Below, in pieces: positions 35,206 to 46,295 of a stretch of 64,000 nucleotides of DNA. The translations under genes were made by a program, and so were the position numbers. The notes beneath the pieces are model-generated. The model was given only the letters and a program-made list of their open reading frames with translations, had not been told where the DNA came from and searched no databases. The DNA is from Pleodorina starrii (Eukaryota; Chlorophyta; Chlorophyceae; Chlamydomonadales; Volvocaceae): NCBI GenBank assembly GCA_030267565.1, contig BRXU01000016.1, positions 808,501 to 872,500 on the forward strand, in the 5' to 3' direction. Position 1 is the first letter of the stretch; the number at the start of each line of letters is the position of its first letter.

Positions 35206-36334
35206 GGATCTGGGATGGAAGTAATTGGACAAGTGCAGACTTTCGGCCAACGGAAAAGCTGCATAAGTAAAAGATTACATTCTTTATTGCACGGTAAATT
35301 TATTATTGGAACCCAACATCGCATGAGTACAAACCAGTTTGGCAGTCTCCATGGACCGAGGCCGAGGTCAAACCAACACCTCTCGGCCTATAATTAATTC
35401 CAGAAGATTCATCGTTCCTTAAAGTGGAATTCTGACATGACGGCGTGAAATGAATCTTCGTTTCGGCAAGCAACCAACTATGTTTGCATTGCGAATATGA
35501 ACATTCTTCCCGCGACCACACCACAGCAGCTCTGCTAGCCGGTCCGATCGTCTTGACGCATATTACTATTACAAAGGTTGCAAGGAGCAAACCATGAGGG
35601 GCAAACTGCTGGTTGTTGGACGCCAAGCCGCCGATGCACGCACGATGCAGCCCTATGCAGCGGTCTTCTGCGGGCCGCCCAACAAGTCCAGTCGGCAACC
35701 TAGGGGATGGACTTCTACATTCCCTGTCCTAATGTTATAGCAGTCAAGCCTCCTCTACGGCGAATACCTCAGTAGCGAAGCCTGTGCACTCTCGTCGGCA
35801 ACTGCACGTCGTCGCTACCCTCGCAAACAGTTCCGCTGTCCTTCTATTGGCAAGTCAGCCTGCGTGATGTGTAAATGATACACTCCATGTCTACTGTCAA
35901 GTAACTTCAGCCAATGCGCTGGCCGGAAGAGTTGCACAGTGCCGAGACGGCGCGCGATGCTAAACATGGGTCGGATTGCTGAAGCCGAAGACATTTCAGA
36001 TATAAAGCTCTGGCTGCCTATCAGCAGGAATGTCGATGCGACACTCTCACAGTTGACGCCCTCGCCGCTCGCTTTGGAAATGCCGTATTTCGGTCGATGC
36101 GCACATGCGCTCATGCACCCGACGGGATGACGCGCTTCGCGCGGCGCCGGCAGGCCTTGATAACGACTCGGCTAGCAGGCATTTCGGGAAAAAGCTCTGG
36201 CTGTCTATCAGCAGGAATGTCGACACTCTCACATTTCACGCCCTCGCCGCCCTAGCACTCAACTTAACCCGTACGGATTTAGTGGGGCCCCGCCCTTTTT
36301 CCGGCTTCAAGGAAGCCGACACCAACCCCTTGTC
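35206..36334. repeat. R1 repeat, copy 2
   Basis: Near-identical to copy 3 and slightly diverged from copy 1 (for example GGAAAAGCTGCATAAG against GGAAAGACTCCATAAG). It joins at the right to AATGCACTCTTTCGCGCACT, then AT-rich DNA leading to the hairpin block. Confidence 0.9.
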
Positions 36335-36654
36335 AATGCACTCTTTCGCGCACTTCTTTATGTATAAGAAAAAAGTAATAAAAATGAAGAAAGGTTGCAC
36401 GAAGGCGAAGGGACGGCGAAGAACGTAAGGCCCTAGTGGAAACACGACACTTGTTAGACACTTGTTAGGCTACAAAAGTTATATGCACTTCGGACCTGCC
36501 CATAAACTTAACTTAGCCCCTGGACCCCGTAATGTTGGTGCCAATGCATGAATGTTCATTACAGTACAATGAGAGGAATGCGTCAAATGCGGTGCATGAA
36601 TAGGTTTCCGTGTGTCAGAGGCGTTGCGTGGGCCAGGCTGGGGGTAGAGTGGCT

Positions 36655-36747
36655 GCCGCCCCCCTCCCCCAGACCCCCTTCCCCCCGCTGGTGGGGGGCG
36701 GGGGGCTGTCGCCCCCCATCCCCCCACACCCCCCTTCCCCCCGGGCC
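36655..36747. repeat. C-rich/G-rich hairpin block at rearrangement junctions (8 copies)
   Basis: The core is CCGCTGGTGGGGGGCGGGGG, a short CTGTC turn, then CCCCCC tracts ending CCCCCCGGG. The G and C tracts can pair as a hairpin, and the G-rich stretches could form a quadruplex. Other copies: about 38452-38523, 40243-40335, 42040-42111, 45241-45322, 49420-49501, 58857-58918 and 63047-63118. Different flanking segments meet this block in different copies: the right end of U (38451, 42039, 63046), mid-U (45323, 49502), the recombinase fragment (58856) and the left end of U (36751 and others). Confidence 0.88.
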
Positions 36748-36750
36748 GTC

Positions 36751-38451
36751 CACATTGCTGTGTCGCGACGTTCAACACGTAATAATGGAAGGAGCAGCCG
36801 TGGGGACGGTATTGCGTAGTGCCTGTGAATGGCTCTGCTATTGCCAGTCAGGAAAATCATTATTGATGCATCAGCAGGGCTGTTGTCAACTTGCGGACAC
36901 TTCTATAGTTGCCGTTATAACCATCGTTGCAGCTAGCGTAGGATTCTAAGATCAGTAAGACCACTCACTGCAAATACGCTGTGTATGTGGGTGTTGCACA
37001 GTGATTCGGAACGGCAGAACCGACGGGATCATTTCATTTTATCTCCGATATGGATCATTTATTATAACACATAATACGAAGACTATGAGGATATTACACA
37101 GTGATCGGAACAGCAAAACAGACGGATCAATCTTATCGTACGCATGCATGCGGCAATCGGAGATCCGAAAACTGTAACGTCAAGCCATTTGAATTTCATA
37201 TTAGGTACGCTTCCACAGGCCAGTTGCGATTGCGGGGATGCGTCAAATCGTTTTACGCTCTGCCGTAACGACGCAGGTTCCTACCATGTGACCAATTTTT
37301 GTCTTCCCTTTGTGGGATTCTGGGTGGGATGGGCACTTCGCAGCAACCGCGGCTTTCGGGCCGTTCAGCCTGCCAGTTGACTTCTCGTTGAGGAGTTGAT
37401 TCGGCGTTTTCTCTCGGTCTCCGGCTGGTCGGCGTTTACGGTTCAATGGTGGATGATCTTCTGCTCGCTGGACATCTGGTGCTCCGCTCGTCGCCTGTGG
37501 AGCTTCGTCGACTGCGTGTACTTCTGCAAGCTGTCGGGGCCCAGCTTACGCGGCCGCTTTGGGAGGGGCGGCCGTTGCAGGAGCGCTTGCAATGATGATG
37601 CTTCGGTTTGGCGGCGCACGGCTCGCCGGCTGCCTGCGCTGGGCAGCAGGCTAATTCGCGATCGTCTGGATTTGCCTTCTTGCTAGGGCTGTGGGTTGCG
37701 TCGCTGACGCTTGGGTAGGAGGGTCCGCCCGTGCGGCCTTCTTTTTTGCAGCCCGTGCTGCCGCGTCCCATTAGGGGGCGCTCGTTATAAAACAGGATGC
37801 GGATTTACTAGGGCCCGACTTTCTGTCAAGTCGCGCTGTCATGGTGTGACTCGGGGTGTGGATTTGGCTGCACCCTTGCGATGGACCAGGAGCTTGGTAG
37901 GCGCTACCTGTCCAGGTGCTCGGTTGGGAGCTACTTGTGTGTTGTTTTCCAGGAGCATGGTCGGCGCTTCCTGTCCAGGGGCTCGGTTGGGAGCTACTTG
38001 TGTGTTGTTTCCCAGGAGCATGGTCGGCGCTTCCTGTCCAGGTACTCGGTTGGGAGCTACTTCTGTGGTGTTCTCCAGGAGCATGGTCGGCGCTCCTTGA
38101 CTCTTTCACGCTTCGTGCGTCGTGCGGGCTTGGTGCTGGTGGGCCTTGGTGGCTTTGCTGTTGGCACCCCTTTGCGGGTGCCCCTGGGGTAGGATGGACA
38201 GTCTGTCTAGCCTGTACGGCTAGCGACCGGTGTGAAAACCGGTCCCCCTTGTAATCGTCGATTCGTAACAAATCTTGATAACTTTGAGCGCAAACTTTTT
38301 TCATAGCTATTTTAAAATCTGATAGCGCCTGGTCTCCTAAATACTTCTCGTCTACACGTCGCGTCGTCCGCAAGCAAACGCGTTGGCTTTCTCGCCGGCA
38401 GCCATGCATGAATCTCAGCCAGTCGCCTCTGCCTGGCGAACATGCCCACCA
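36751..38451. repeat. U repeat unit, copy 1 (complete)
   Basis: A unit of about 1.7 kb from CACATTGCTGTGTCGCGACG to GAACATGCCCACCA. The minus strand carries a frame (stop near 37771) with an in-frame 21-residue repeat (SADHAPGKQHTSSSQPSTWTG-like). The same strand has a second frame at 37771-37436. Neither matches a known domain. The 63-bp minisatellite lies at 37886-38095. In this copy a run of T near 38297 keeps the long frame open upstream into the hairpin block. Confidence 0.92.
37886..38095. repeat. 63-bp minisatellite inside U
   Basis: Units start at 37886, 37949, 38012 and 38075 (last one partial), each beginning CCAGGAGC(A/T)TGGT(A/C)GGCGCT. Because 63 is a multiple of three, it preserves a 21-residue repeat on the minus strand. 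Copies of U differ in number: three full units here and at 41474, 55426 and 62481, four in the copies at 43250 and 47429. Confidence 0.93.
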
Positions 38452-38568
38452 CCCTTCCCCCCGCTGGTGGGGGGCGGGGGGCTGTCGCCCCCCATCCCCC
38501 CACACCCCCCTTCCCCCCGGGCCGTCCACATTGCTGTGTCGCGACGTTCAACACGTAATAATGGAATC

Positions 38569-41500
38569 ACCGTATCAAGACACGTAATAAAACTGTCGGA
38601 CGGAATATGTATGTATAGCCAAGTCGATATTTACAGGGTGATTCCACTGAGTTGTTTGTTAGGCCTTGTTAGGGCCGAGTTCAAAAATTCTCGTTCGGGG
38701 CGTCGATTTTTTGGGCGGGGCCCCAGCGCGAAGCGCCCAGGGGGGCCCCGCCCTGTAGGATTGCCCATGTCCGTGTCTGGGTTCTGGGTTCTGGGATCTG
38801 GGATGGAAGTAATTGGACAAGTGCAGACTTTCGGCCAACGGAAAAGCTGCATAAGTAAAAGATTACATTCTTTATTGCACGGTAAATTTATTATTGGAAC
38901 CCAACATCGCATGAGTACAAACCAGTTTGGCAGTCTCCATGGACCGAGGCCGAGGTCAAACCAACACCTCTCGGCCTATAATTAATTCCAGAAGATTCAT
39001 CGTTCCTTAAAGTGGAATTCTGACATGACGGCGTGAAATGAATCTTCGTTTCGGCAAGCAACCAACTATGTTTGCATTGCGAATATGAACATTCTTCCCG
39101 CGACCACACCACAGCAGCTCTGCTAGCCGGTCCGATCGTCTTGACGCATATTACTATTACAAAGGTTGCAAGGAGCAAACCATGAGGGGCAAACTGCTGG
39201 TTGTTGGACGCCAAGCCGCCGATGCACGCACGATGCAGCCCTATGCAGCGGTCTTCTGCGGGCCGCCCAACAAGTCCAGTCGGCAACCTAGGGGATGGAC
39301 TTCTACATTCCCTGTCCTAATGTTATAGCAGTCAAGCCTCCTCTACGGCGAATACCTCAGTAGCGAAGCCTGTGCACTCTCGTCGGCAACTGCACGTCGT
39401 CGCTACCCTCGCAAACAGTTCCGCTGTCCTTCTATTGGCAAGTCAGCCTGCGTGATGTGTAAATGATACACTCCATGTCTACTGTCAAGTAACTTCAGCC
39501 AATGCGCTGGCCGGAAGAGTTGCACAGTGCCGAGACGGCGCGCGATGCTAAACATGGGTCGGATTGCTGAAGCCGAAGACATTTCAGATATAAAGCTCTG
39601 GCTGCCTATCAGCAGGAATGTCGATGCGACACTCTCACAGTTGACGCCCTCGCCGCTCGCTTTGGAAATGCCGTATTTCGGTCGATGCGCACATGCGCTC
39701 ATGCACCCGACGGGATGACGCGCTTCGCGCGGCGCCGGCAGGCCTTGATAACGACTCGGCTAGCAGGCATTTCGGGAAAAAGCTCTGGCTGTCTATCAGC
39801 AGGAATGTCGACACTCTCACATTTCACGCCCTCGCCGCCCTAGCACTCAACTTAACCCGTACGGATTTAGTGGGGCCCCGCCCTTTTTCCGGCTTCAAGG
39901 AAGCCGACACCAACCCCTTGTCAATGCACTCTTTCGCGCACTTCTTTATGTATAAGAAAAAAGTAATAAAAATGAAGAAAGGTTGCACGAAGGCGAAGGG
40001 ACGGCGAAGAACGTAAGGCCCTAGTGGAAACACGACACTTGTTAGACACTTGTTAGGCTACAAAAGTTATATGCACTTCGGACCTGCCCATAAACTTAAC
40101 TTAGCCCCTGGACCCCGTAATGTTGGTGCCAATGCATGAATGTTCATTACAGTACAATGAGAGGAATGCGTCAAATGCGGTGCATGAATAGGTTTCCGTG
40201 TGTCAGAGGCGTTGCGTGGGCCAGGCTGGGGGTAGAGTGGCTGCCGCCCCCCTCCCCCAGACCCCCTTCCCCCCGCTGGTGGGGGGCGGGGGGCTGTCGC
40301 CCCCCATCCCCCCACACCCCCCTTCCCCCCGGGCCGTCCACATTGCTGTGTCGCGACGTTCAACACGTAATAATGGAAGGAGCAGCCGTGGGGACGGTAT
40401 TGCGTAGTGCCTGTGAATGGCTCTGCTATTGCCAGTCAGGAAAATCATTATTGATGCATCAGCAGGGCTGTTGTCAACTTGCGGACACTTCTATAGTTGC
40501 CGTTATAACCATCGTTGCAGCTAGCGTAGGATTCTAAGATCAGTAAGACCACTCACTGCAAATACGCTGTGTATGTGGGTGTTGCACAGTGATTCGGAAC
40601 GGCAGAACCGACGGGATCATTTCATTTTATCTCCGATATGGATCATTTATTATAACACATAATACGAAGACTATGAGGATATTACACAGTGATCGGAACA
40701 GCAAAACAGACGGATCAATCTTATCGTACGCATGCATGCGGCAATCGGAGATCCGAAAACTGTAACGTCAAGCCATTTGAATTTCATATTAGGTACGCTT
40801 CCACAGGCCAGTTGCGATTGCGGGGATGCGTCAAATCGTTTTACGCTCTGCCGTAACGACGCAGGTTCCTACCATGTGACCAATTTTTGTCTTCCCTTTG
40901 TGGGATTCTGGGTGGGATGGGCACTTCGCAGCAACCGCGGCTTTCGGGCCGTTCAGCCTGCCAGTTGACTTCTCGTTGAGGAGTTGATTCGGCGTTTTCT
41001 CTCGGTCTCCGGCTGGTCGGCGTTTACGGTTCAATGGTGGATGATCTTCTGCTCGCTGGACATCTGGTGCTCCGCTCGTCGCCTGTGGAGCTTCGTCGAC
41101 TGCGTGTACTTCTGCAAGCTGTCGGGGCCCAGCTTACGCGGCCGCTTTGGGAGGGGCGGCCGTTGCAGGAGCGCTTGCAATGATGATGCTTCGGTTTGGC
41201 GGCGCACGGCTCGCCGGCTGCCTGCGCTGGGCAGCAGGCTAATTCGCGATCGTCTGGATTTGCCTTCTTGCTAGGGCTGTGGGTTGCGTCGCTGACGCTT
41301 GGGTAGGAGGGTCCGCCCGTGCGGCCTTCTTTTTTGCAGCCCGTGCTGCCGCGTCCCATTAGGGGGCGCTCGTTATAAAACAGGATGCGGATTTACTAGG
41401 GCCCGACTTTCTGTCAAGTCGCGCTGTCATGGTGTGACTCGGGGTGTGGATTTGGCTGCACCCTTGCGATGGACCAGGAGCTTGGTAGGCGCTACCTGTC

Positions 41501-42156
41501 CAGGTGCTCGGTTGGGAGCTACTTGTGTGTTGTTTTCCAGGAGCATGGTCGGCGCTTCCTGTCCAGGGGCTCGGTTGGGAGCTACTTGTGTGTTGTTTCC
41601 CAGGAGCATGGTCGGCGCTTCCTGTCCAGGTACTCGGTTGGGAGCTACTTCTGTGGTGTTCTCCAGGAGCATGGTCGGCGCTCCTTGACTCTTTCACGCT
41701 TCGTGCGTCGTGCGGGCTTGGTGCTGGTGGGCCTTGGTGGCTTTGCTGTTGGCACCCCTTTGCGGGTGCCCCTGGGGTAGGATGGACAGTCTGTCTAGCC
41801 TGTACGGCTAGCGACCGGTGTGAAAACCGGTCCCCCTTGTAATCGTCGATTCGTAACAAATCTTGATAACTTTGAGCGCAAACTTTTTTCATAGCTATTT
41901 TAAAATCTGATAGCGCCTGGTCTCCTAAATACTTCTCGTCTACACGTCGCGTCGTCCGCAAGCAAACGCGTTGGCTTTCTCGCCGGCAGCCATGCATGAA
42001 TCTCAGCCAGTCGCCTCTGCCTGGCGAACATGCCCACCACCCTTCCCCCCGCTGGTGGGGGGCGGGGGGCTGTCGCCCCCCATCCCCCCACACCCCCCTT
42101 CCCCCCGGGCCGTCCACATTGCTGTGTCGCGACGTTCAACACGTAATAATGGAAGG
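38569..42156. repeat. 3588-bp tandem unit, copy 2
   Basis: Same content and order as copy 1. R1 copy 3 is at 38794-39922, a hairpin block at 40243-40335, full U copy 2 at 40339-42039 and a hairpin block at 42040-42111. The right end runs on into U copy 3. Confidence 0.95.
40339..42039. repeat. U repeat unit, copy 2 (complete)
   Basis: Identical in structure to copy 1, with three full 63-bp units. It is followed by a hairpin block, and the next U starts 1776 bp after this one. Confidence 0.92.
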
Positions 42157-43879
42157 AGCAGCCGTGGGGACGGTATTGCGTAGTGCCTGTGAATGGCTCT
42201 GCTATTGCCAGTCAGGAAAATCATTATTGATGCATCAGCAGGGCTGTTGTCAACTTGCGGACACTTCTATAGTTGCCGTTATAACTATCGTTGCAGCTAG
42301 CGTAGGATTCTAAGATCAGTAAGACCACTCACTGCAAATACGCTGTGTATGTGGGTGTTGCACAGTGATACGGAACGGCAGAACCGACGGGATCATTTCA
42401 TTTTATCTCCGATATGGATCATTTATTATAACACATAATACGAAGACTATGAGGATATTACACAGTGATCGGAACAGCAAAACAGACGGATCAATCTTAT
42501 CGTACGCATGCATGCGGCAATCGGAGATCCGAAAACTGTAACGTCAAGCCATTTGAATTTCATATTAGGTACGCTTCCACAGGCCAGTTGCGATTGCGGG
42601 GATGCGTCAAATCGTTTTACGCTCTGCCGTAACGACGCAGGTTCCTACCATGTGACCAATTTTTGTCTTCCCTTTGTGGGATTCTGGGTGGGATGGGCAC
42701 TTCGCAGCAACCGCGGCTTTCGGGCCGTTCAGCCTGCCAGTTGACTTCTCGTTGAGGAGTTGATTCGGCGTTTTCTCTCGGTCTCCGGCTGGTCGGCGTT
42801 TACGGTTCAATGGTGGATGATCTTCTGCTCGCTGGACATCTGGTGCTCCGCTCGTCGCCTGTGGAGCTTCGTCGACTGCGTGTACTTCTGCAAGCTGTCG
42901 GGGCCCAGCTTACGCGGCCGCTTTGGGAGGGGCGGCCGTTGCAGGAGCGCTTGCAATGATGATGCTTCGGTTTGGCGGCGCACGGCTCGCCGGCTGCCTG
43001 CGCTGGGCAGCAGGCTAATTCGCGATCGTCTGGATTTGCCTTCTTGCTAGGGCTGTGGGTTGCGTCGCTGACGCTTGGGTAGGAGGGTCCGCCCGTGCGG
43101 CCTTCTTTTTTGCAGCCCGTGCTGCCGCGTCCCATTAGGGGGCGCTCGTTATAAAACAGGATGCGGATTTACTAGGGCCCGACTTTCTGTCAAGTCGCGC
43201 TGTCATGGTGTGACTCGGGGTGTGGATTTGGCTGCACCCTTGCGATGGACCAGGAGCTTGGTAGGCGCTACCTGTCCAGGTGCTCGGTTGGGAGCTACTT
43301 GTGTGTTGTTTTCCAGGAGCATGGTCGGCGCTACCTGTCCAGGTGCTCGGTTGGGAGCTACTTGTGTGTTGTTTTCCAGGAGCATGGTCGGCGCTTCCTG
43401 TCCAGGGGCTCGGTTGGGAGCTACTTGTGTGTTGTTTCCCAGGAGCATGGTCGGCGCTTCCTGTCCAGGTACTCGGTTGGGAGCTACTTCTGTGGTGTTC
43501 TCCAGGAGCATGGTCGGCGCTCCTTGACTCTTTCACGCTTCGTGCGTCGTGCGGGCTTGGTGCTGGTGGGCCTTGGTGGCTTTGCTGTTGGCACCCCTTT
43601 GCGGGTGCCCCTGGGGTAGGATGGACAGTCTGTCTAGCCTGTACGGCTAGCGACCGGTGTGAAAACCGGTCCCCCTTGTAATCGTCGATTCGTAACAAAT
43701 CTTGATAACTTTGAGCGCAAAATTTTTTTCATAGCTATTTTAAAATCTGATAGCGCCTGGTCTCCTAAATACTTCTCGTCTACACGTCGCGTCGTCCGCA
43801 AGCAAACGCGTTGGCTTTCTCGCCGGCAGCCATGCATGAATCTCAGCCAGTCGCCTCTGCCTGGCGAACATGCCCACCA
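42115..43879. repeat. U repeat unit, copy 3 (complete, four-unit minisatellite)
   Basis: Carries one additional 63-bp unit and a longer T run (GCGCAAAATTTTTTT near 43725), which shifts the long minus-strand frame relative to copies 1 and 2. To the right it joins ATCTTCATCAGTTGTATACTG instead of a hairpin block, which is probably its natural continuation. Confidence 0.92.
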
Positions 43880-43983
43880 ATCTTCATCAGTTGTATACTG
43901 CAACTATGCAGCGGCCCTTGCGGGGTGCGGCCCGACGACTGGACATCCATGCGCGTAAAATGCATACATGTGCAATAGAGGAT

Positions 43984-44066
43984 TTAGGAAACCACTATCA
44001 TCAAAGTTAGAGTGGCCTAAGTTTGATATACGGCGTCCGCTCGTATCTTTGTTTTGGGTTTCCTAA
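43984..44066. repeat. Short inverted repeat upstream of Rep relic 1
   Basis: TTAGGAAACC at 43984-43993 and GGTTTCCTAA at 44057-44066 form a 10-bp inverted pair at the left boundary of the Rep-bearing segment, which starts about 43979 where it departs from the sequence seen at 45783. Confidence 0.6.
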
Positions 44067-44362
44067 CGGTACCCGCAGGTATACTTGAACGCAAGCTTTG
44101 TGGGTGCGACAGACGACCATTAACATTACAAGAGGCATGTGTATATCAATAACTCTATTTAGATAGTATAATTGCCCGGAGTCGCAACACAGAGCTGTCA
44201 ATGTTATCCCTTCTTGTGTCTATGTCGTCTTCGTGGTTACAAATCCCGTTCTTAAGGGTTGTAGTTTACCCTTTTTATCCTATTGATAGTAAACGGAGAC
44301 GGGAATTTGGTGATGTGGCGCTTTCCTTTGGTCTTCGGAGTTATAGCATCGGCGGGGCCCTC

Positions 44363-44455
44363 CCTGGTCCTGGACCGGACCGGACCAGAAGTGCGCCATA
44401 AGATAATATATATTATATATAAGGCACTTCTGGTCCGGTCCGATCCAGGACCAGG
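44363..44455. repeat. Long hairpin upstream of Rep relic 1
   Basis: Two 32-bp arms (44363-44394 and 44424-44455) are reverse complements with one mismatch and flank an AT-rich loop of about 29 bases. Pairing continues imperfectly outward into the flanking C and G runs. A separate perfect palindrome AGCAGCTAGCTGCT lies at 44463-44476. The position directly before a Rep-type frame recalls an origin stem-loop, but I see no nonanucleotide of the kind cut by known Reps in the loop. Confidence 0.85.
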
Positions 44456-44499
44456 GGGGGCCCAGCAGCTAGCTGCTACACCCAGGCCCGGAAAGAACA

Positions 44500-44507
44500 T
44501 ATAAAAA
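44500..44507 (+). promoter_or_regulatory. TATA box of Rep relic 1
   Basis: TATAAAAA lies 50 bp before the first ATG of the Rep frame at 44557. The same box lies at 48679-48686 before copy 2. Confidence 0.55.
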
Positions 44508-44556
44508 GACGGGCCAAAGCTACATCAAGCAGCTTTTTTATTCTGTTTTAGGCATA

Positions 44557-45075
44557 ATGTCGAGTAATCGTGCTAGGTGTTGGTTCTTTCACCTGAAAGT
44601 AGCCCCACCAGCCCCGGTTACGCACGCCCATATAAGCAGTAGTGTGCCTGACTACGTGCGATATTGCATATTCCAGCTCGATTCGCTTCCGACGGGCGAA
44701 CTCGAGTTTAACGGCTATGTGGAATTCACCAAGTCCGTGCGCCTGAGCGCGTGCCAAAATTGGCTGAAGGCACCGGCCGCTTGGGAGCAGAGAGTTGAGA
44801 ACACCAGCAGAGATGCGGCAAAAGAGCGGGTCTCCTCGCAAGCAACGCGCGCTGAGGGGGCCCTGGGAGGTGGGCCAATGGGAGACTGCACAAGGACAAC
44901 GCAACGACCTGACCCATGCGGCGCTGCTTGTGAGAACACACGGTGTAAAGAGGGTAGCTCTGGACATGCCTGAGACCTACATTCGCTTTCGTCATGGCCT
45001 CCACGCCTACGAGGCAGCTGTCAACGCCCTCCCTCGTCCAGAGCTTGGCTTTGTGCCACGCCCCTGGCAGCAAGC
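44557..45075 (+). pseudogene. CRESS-type Rep (HUH endonuclease) relic, copy 1
   Basis: The frame from 44557 resembles the N-terminal half of circular Rep-encoding ssDNA virus replication proteins: a Cys-Trp-Phe strand near residue 8, a GELEFNGYVEF strand in the place of motif II, the segment before motif III, and a linker ending in VPRPWQ that in this family leads into the SF3 helicase. The key residues are gone: the motif II histidines are absent and the nucleophilic Tyr and its Lys in motif III are replaced. A run of five G at 44856-44860 (four in copy 3) puts the second half (to 45106) in another frame. The helicase is missing; the match stops at GTGCTGG about 45081. The flanks are algal repeat DNA, so this is an endogenised relic and no function is expected. 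Assignment is by motif reading only. Confidence 0.68.
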
Positions 45076-45322
45076 TGTGCTGGACCTGCCCATAAACTTA
45101 ACTTAGCCCCTGGACCCCGTAATGTTGGTGCCAATGCATGAATGTTCATTACAGTACAATGAGAGGAATGCGTCAAATGCGGTGCATGAATAGGTTTCCG
45201 TGTGTCAGAGGCGTTGCGTGGGCCAGGCTGGGGGTAGAGGGGCTGCCGCCCCCCTCCCCCAGACCCCCTTCCCCCCGCTGGTGGGGGGCGGGGGGCTGTC
45301 GCCCCCCATCCCCCCACACCCC

Positions 45323-45684
45323 CGCTCCTTGACTCTTTCACGCTTCGTGCGTCGTGCGGGCTTGGTGCTGGTGGGCCTTGGTGGCTTTGCTGTTGGCACC
45401 CCTTTGCGGGTGCCCCTGGGGTAGGATGGACAGTCTGTCTAGCCTGTACGGCTAGCGACCGGTGTGAAAACCGGTCCCCCTTGTAATCGTCGATTCGTAA
45501 CAAATCTTGATAACTTTGAGCGCAAAATTTTTTTCATAGCTATTTTAAAATCTGATAGCGCCTGGTCTCCTAAATACTTCTCGTCTACACGTCGCGTCGT
45601 CCGCAAGCAAACGCGTTGGCTTTCTCGCCGGCAGCCATGCATGAATCTCAGCCAGTCGCCTCTGCCTGGCGAACATGCCCACCA
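45323..45684. repeat. U repeat, right part only (after Rep copy 1)
   Basis: Starts mid-U at GCTCCTTGACTCTTTC joined directly to the hairpin block, and ends at the usual CCCACCA followed by ATCTTCATCAG. Confidence 0.9.
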
Positions 45685-46086
45685 ATCTTCATCAGTTGTA
45701 TACTGCAACTATGCAGCGGCCCTTGCGGGGTGCGGCCCGACGACTGGACATCCATGCGCGTAAAATGCATACATGTGCAATAAAAGGGCCAGCAGCGCGG
45801 CCAAACTTGTACAATGACCATCCGTTTCATTATTGTAATTAAAACACATATATGAGATGAGAAAATGGGTTTGGTTTGGCGCTACAGAAGTAAGGCTAAC
45901 AAGAGTGGTTTCGGGGCTCTGTGTGGAAACGGCCTTTTGTTAGCTTTGTTAGGCGCTTGTTAACTTTTTCGGGTCAAACAAACAAACAACTCAGTGGAAT
46001 CACCCTGTTAATGTCGTATTCTCCTTGTGATTTTTGCATACGTATTACTAATAATTTATTTCCGTCAATATTTCGTCCATAGCAGT

Positions 46087-46295
46087 ATGCCCCGGCGGGG
46101 TGGCTCTGTTGACAGGAGCCTCTATTTCAACAAGTAAGTAAATGTGTATCTGCAACAAGTAAGCAATGTATATCTGTTGACGTACGCCTCAAATAGCATC
46201 TATGACCAGGCGGCAGGTCAGACCTTCCATTGTTTGGCAAAGCAAATAAATTCAGTCTAAGACAGCTGTGTGTAACTTTTGCTCCATGCTTGTGC
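46087..46295 (+). pseudogene. P1-like exon 1 copy, truncated (P2)
   Basis: ATGCCCCGG at 46087 to a GTAAGTA donor at 46134 corresponds to P1 exon 1 but is 47 instead of 64 bases (a deletion of 14 plus 3), which destroys the signal-peptide frame. The copy is cut by U at 46296, inside what is intron 1. Confidence 0.75.

Larger units (their letters stand above)
34981..38568. repeat. 3588-bp tandem unit, copy 1
   Basis: Begins ACCGTATCAAGACACG and recurs at 38569 in direct orientation with essentially identical sequence. It contains, in order, the GC palindrome, R1 copy 2, the hairpin block, a full U unit, a second hairpin block and the first about 40 bp of another U. Copy 1 leaves U at 38566 (AATAATGGA joined to ATCACC) while copy 2 continues into U. 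Confidence 0.95.
42117..46295. repeat. About 4179-bp tandem unit, copy 1
   Basis: Contains U copy 3, the Rep relic segment, a hairpin block, the right part of U and the first exon of a P1 pseudogene copy. It repeats in direct orientation at 46296-50474 (the second copy has a 4-bp insertion near 49940). At the junction the P1-like sequence TGTGCCAT runs into CATTGCTGTG of U, with a shared CAT. Confidence 0.93.

Noticed and set aside
33375..36114. Repeated frames of 89-131 and 99 residues in R1 on the minus strand
   Set aside because: They recur only because R1 is repeated; no domain, and copy 1 differs by an indel that changes the frame.
36479..36949. Pro/Gly-rich frames across the hairpin block
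   Set aside because: They are translations of C- and G-tracts at a junction between unrelated segments.
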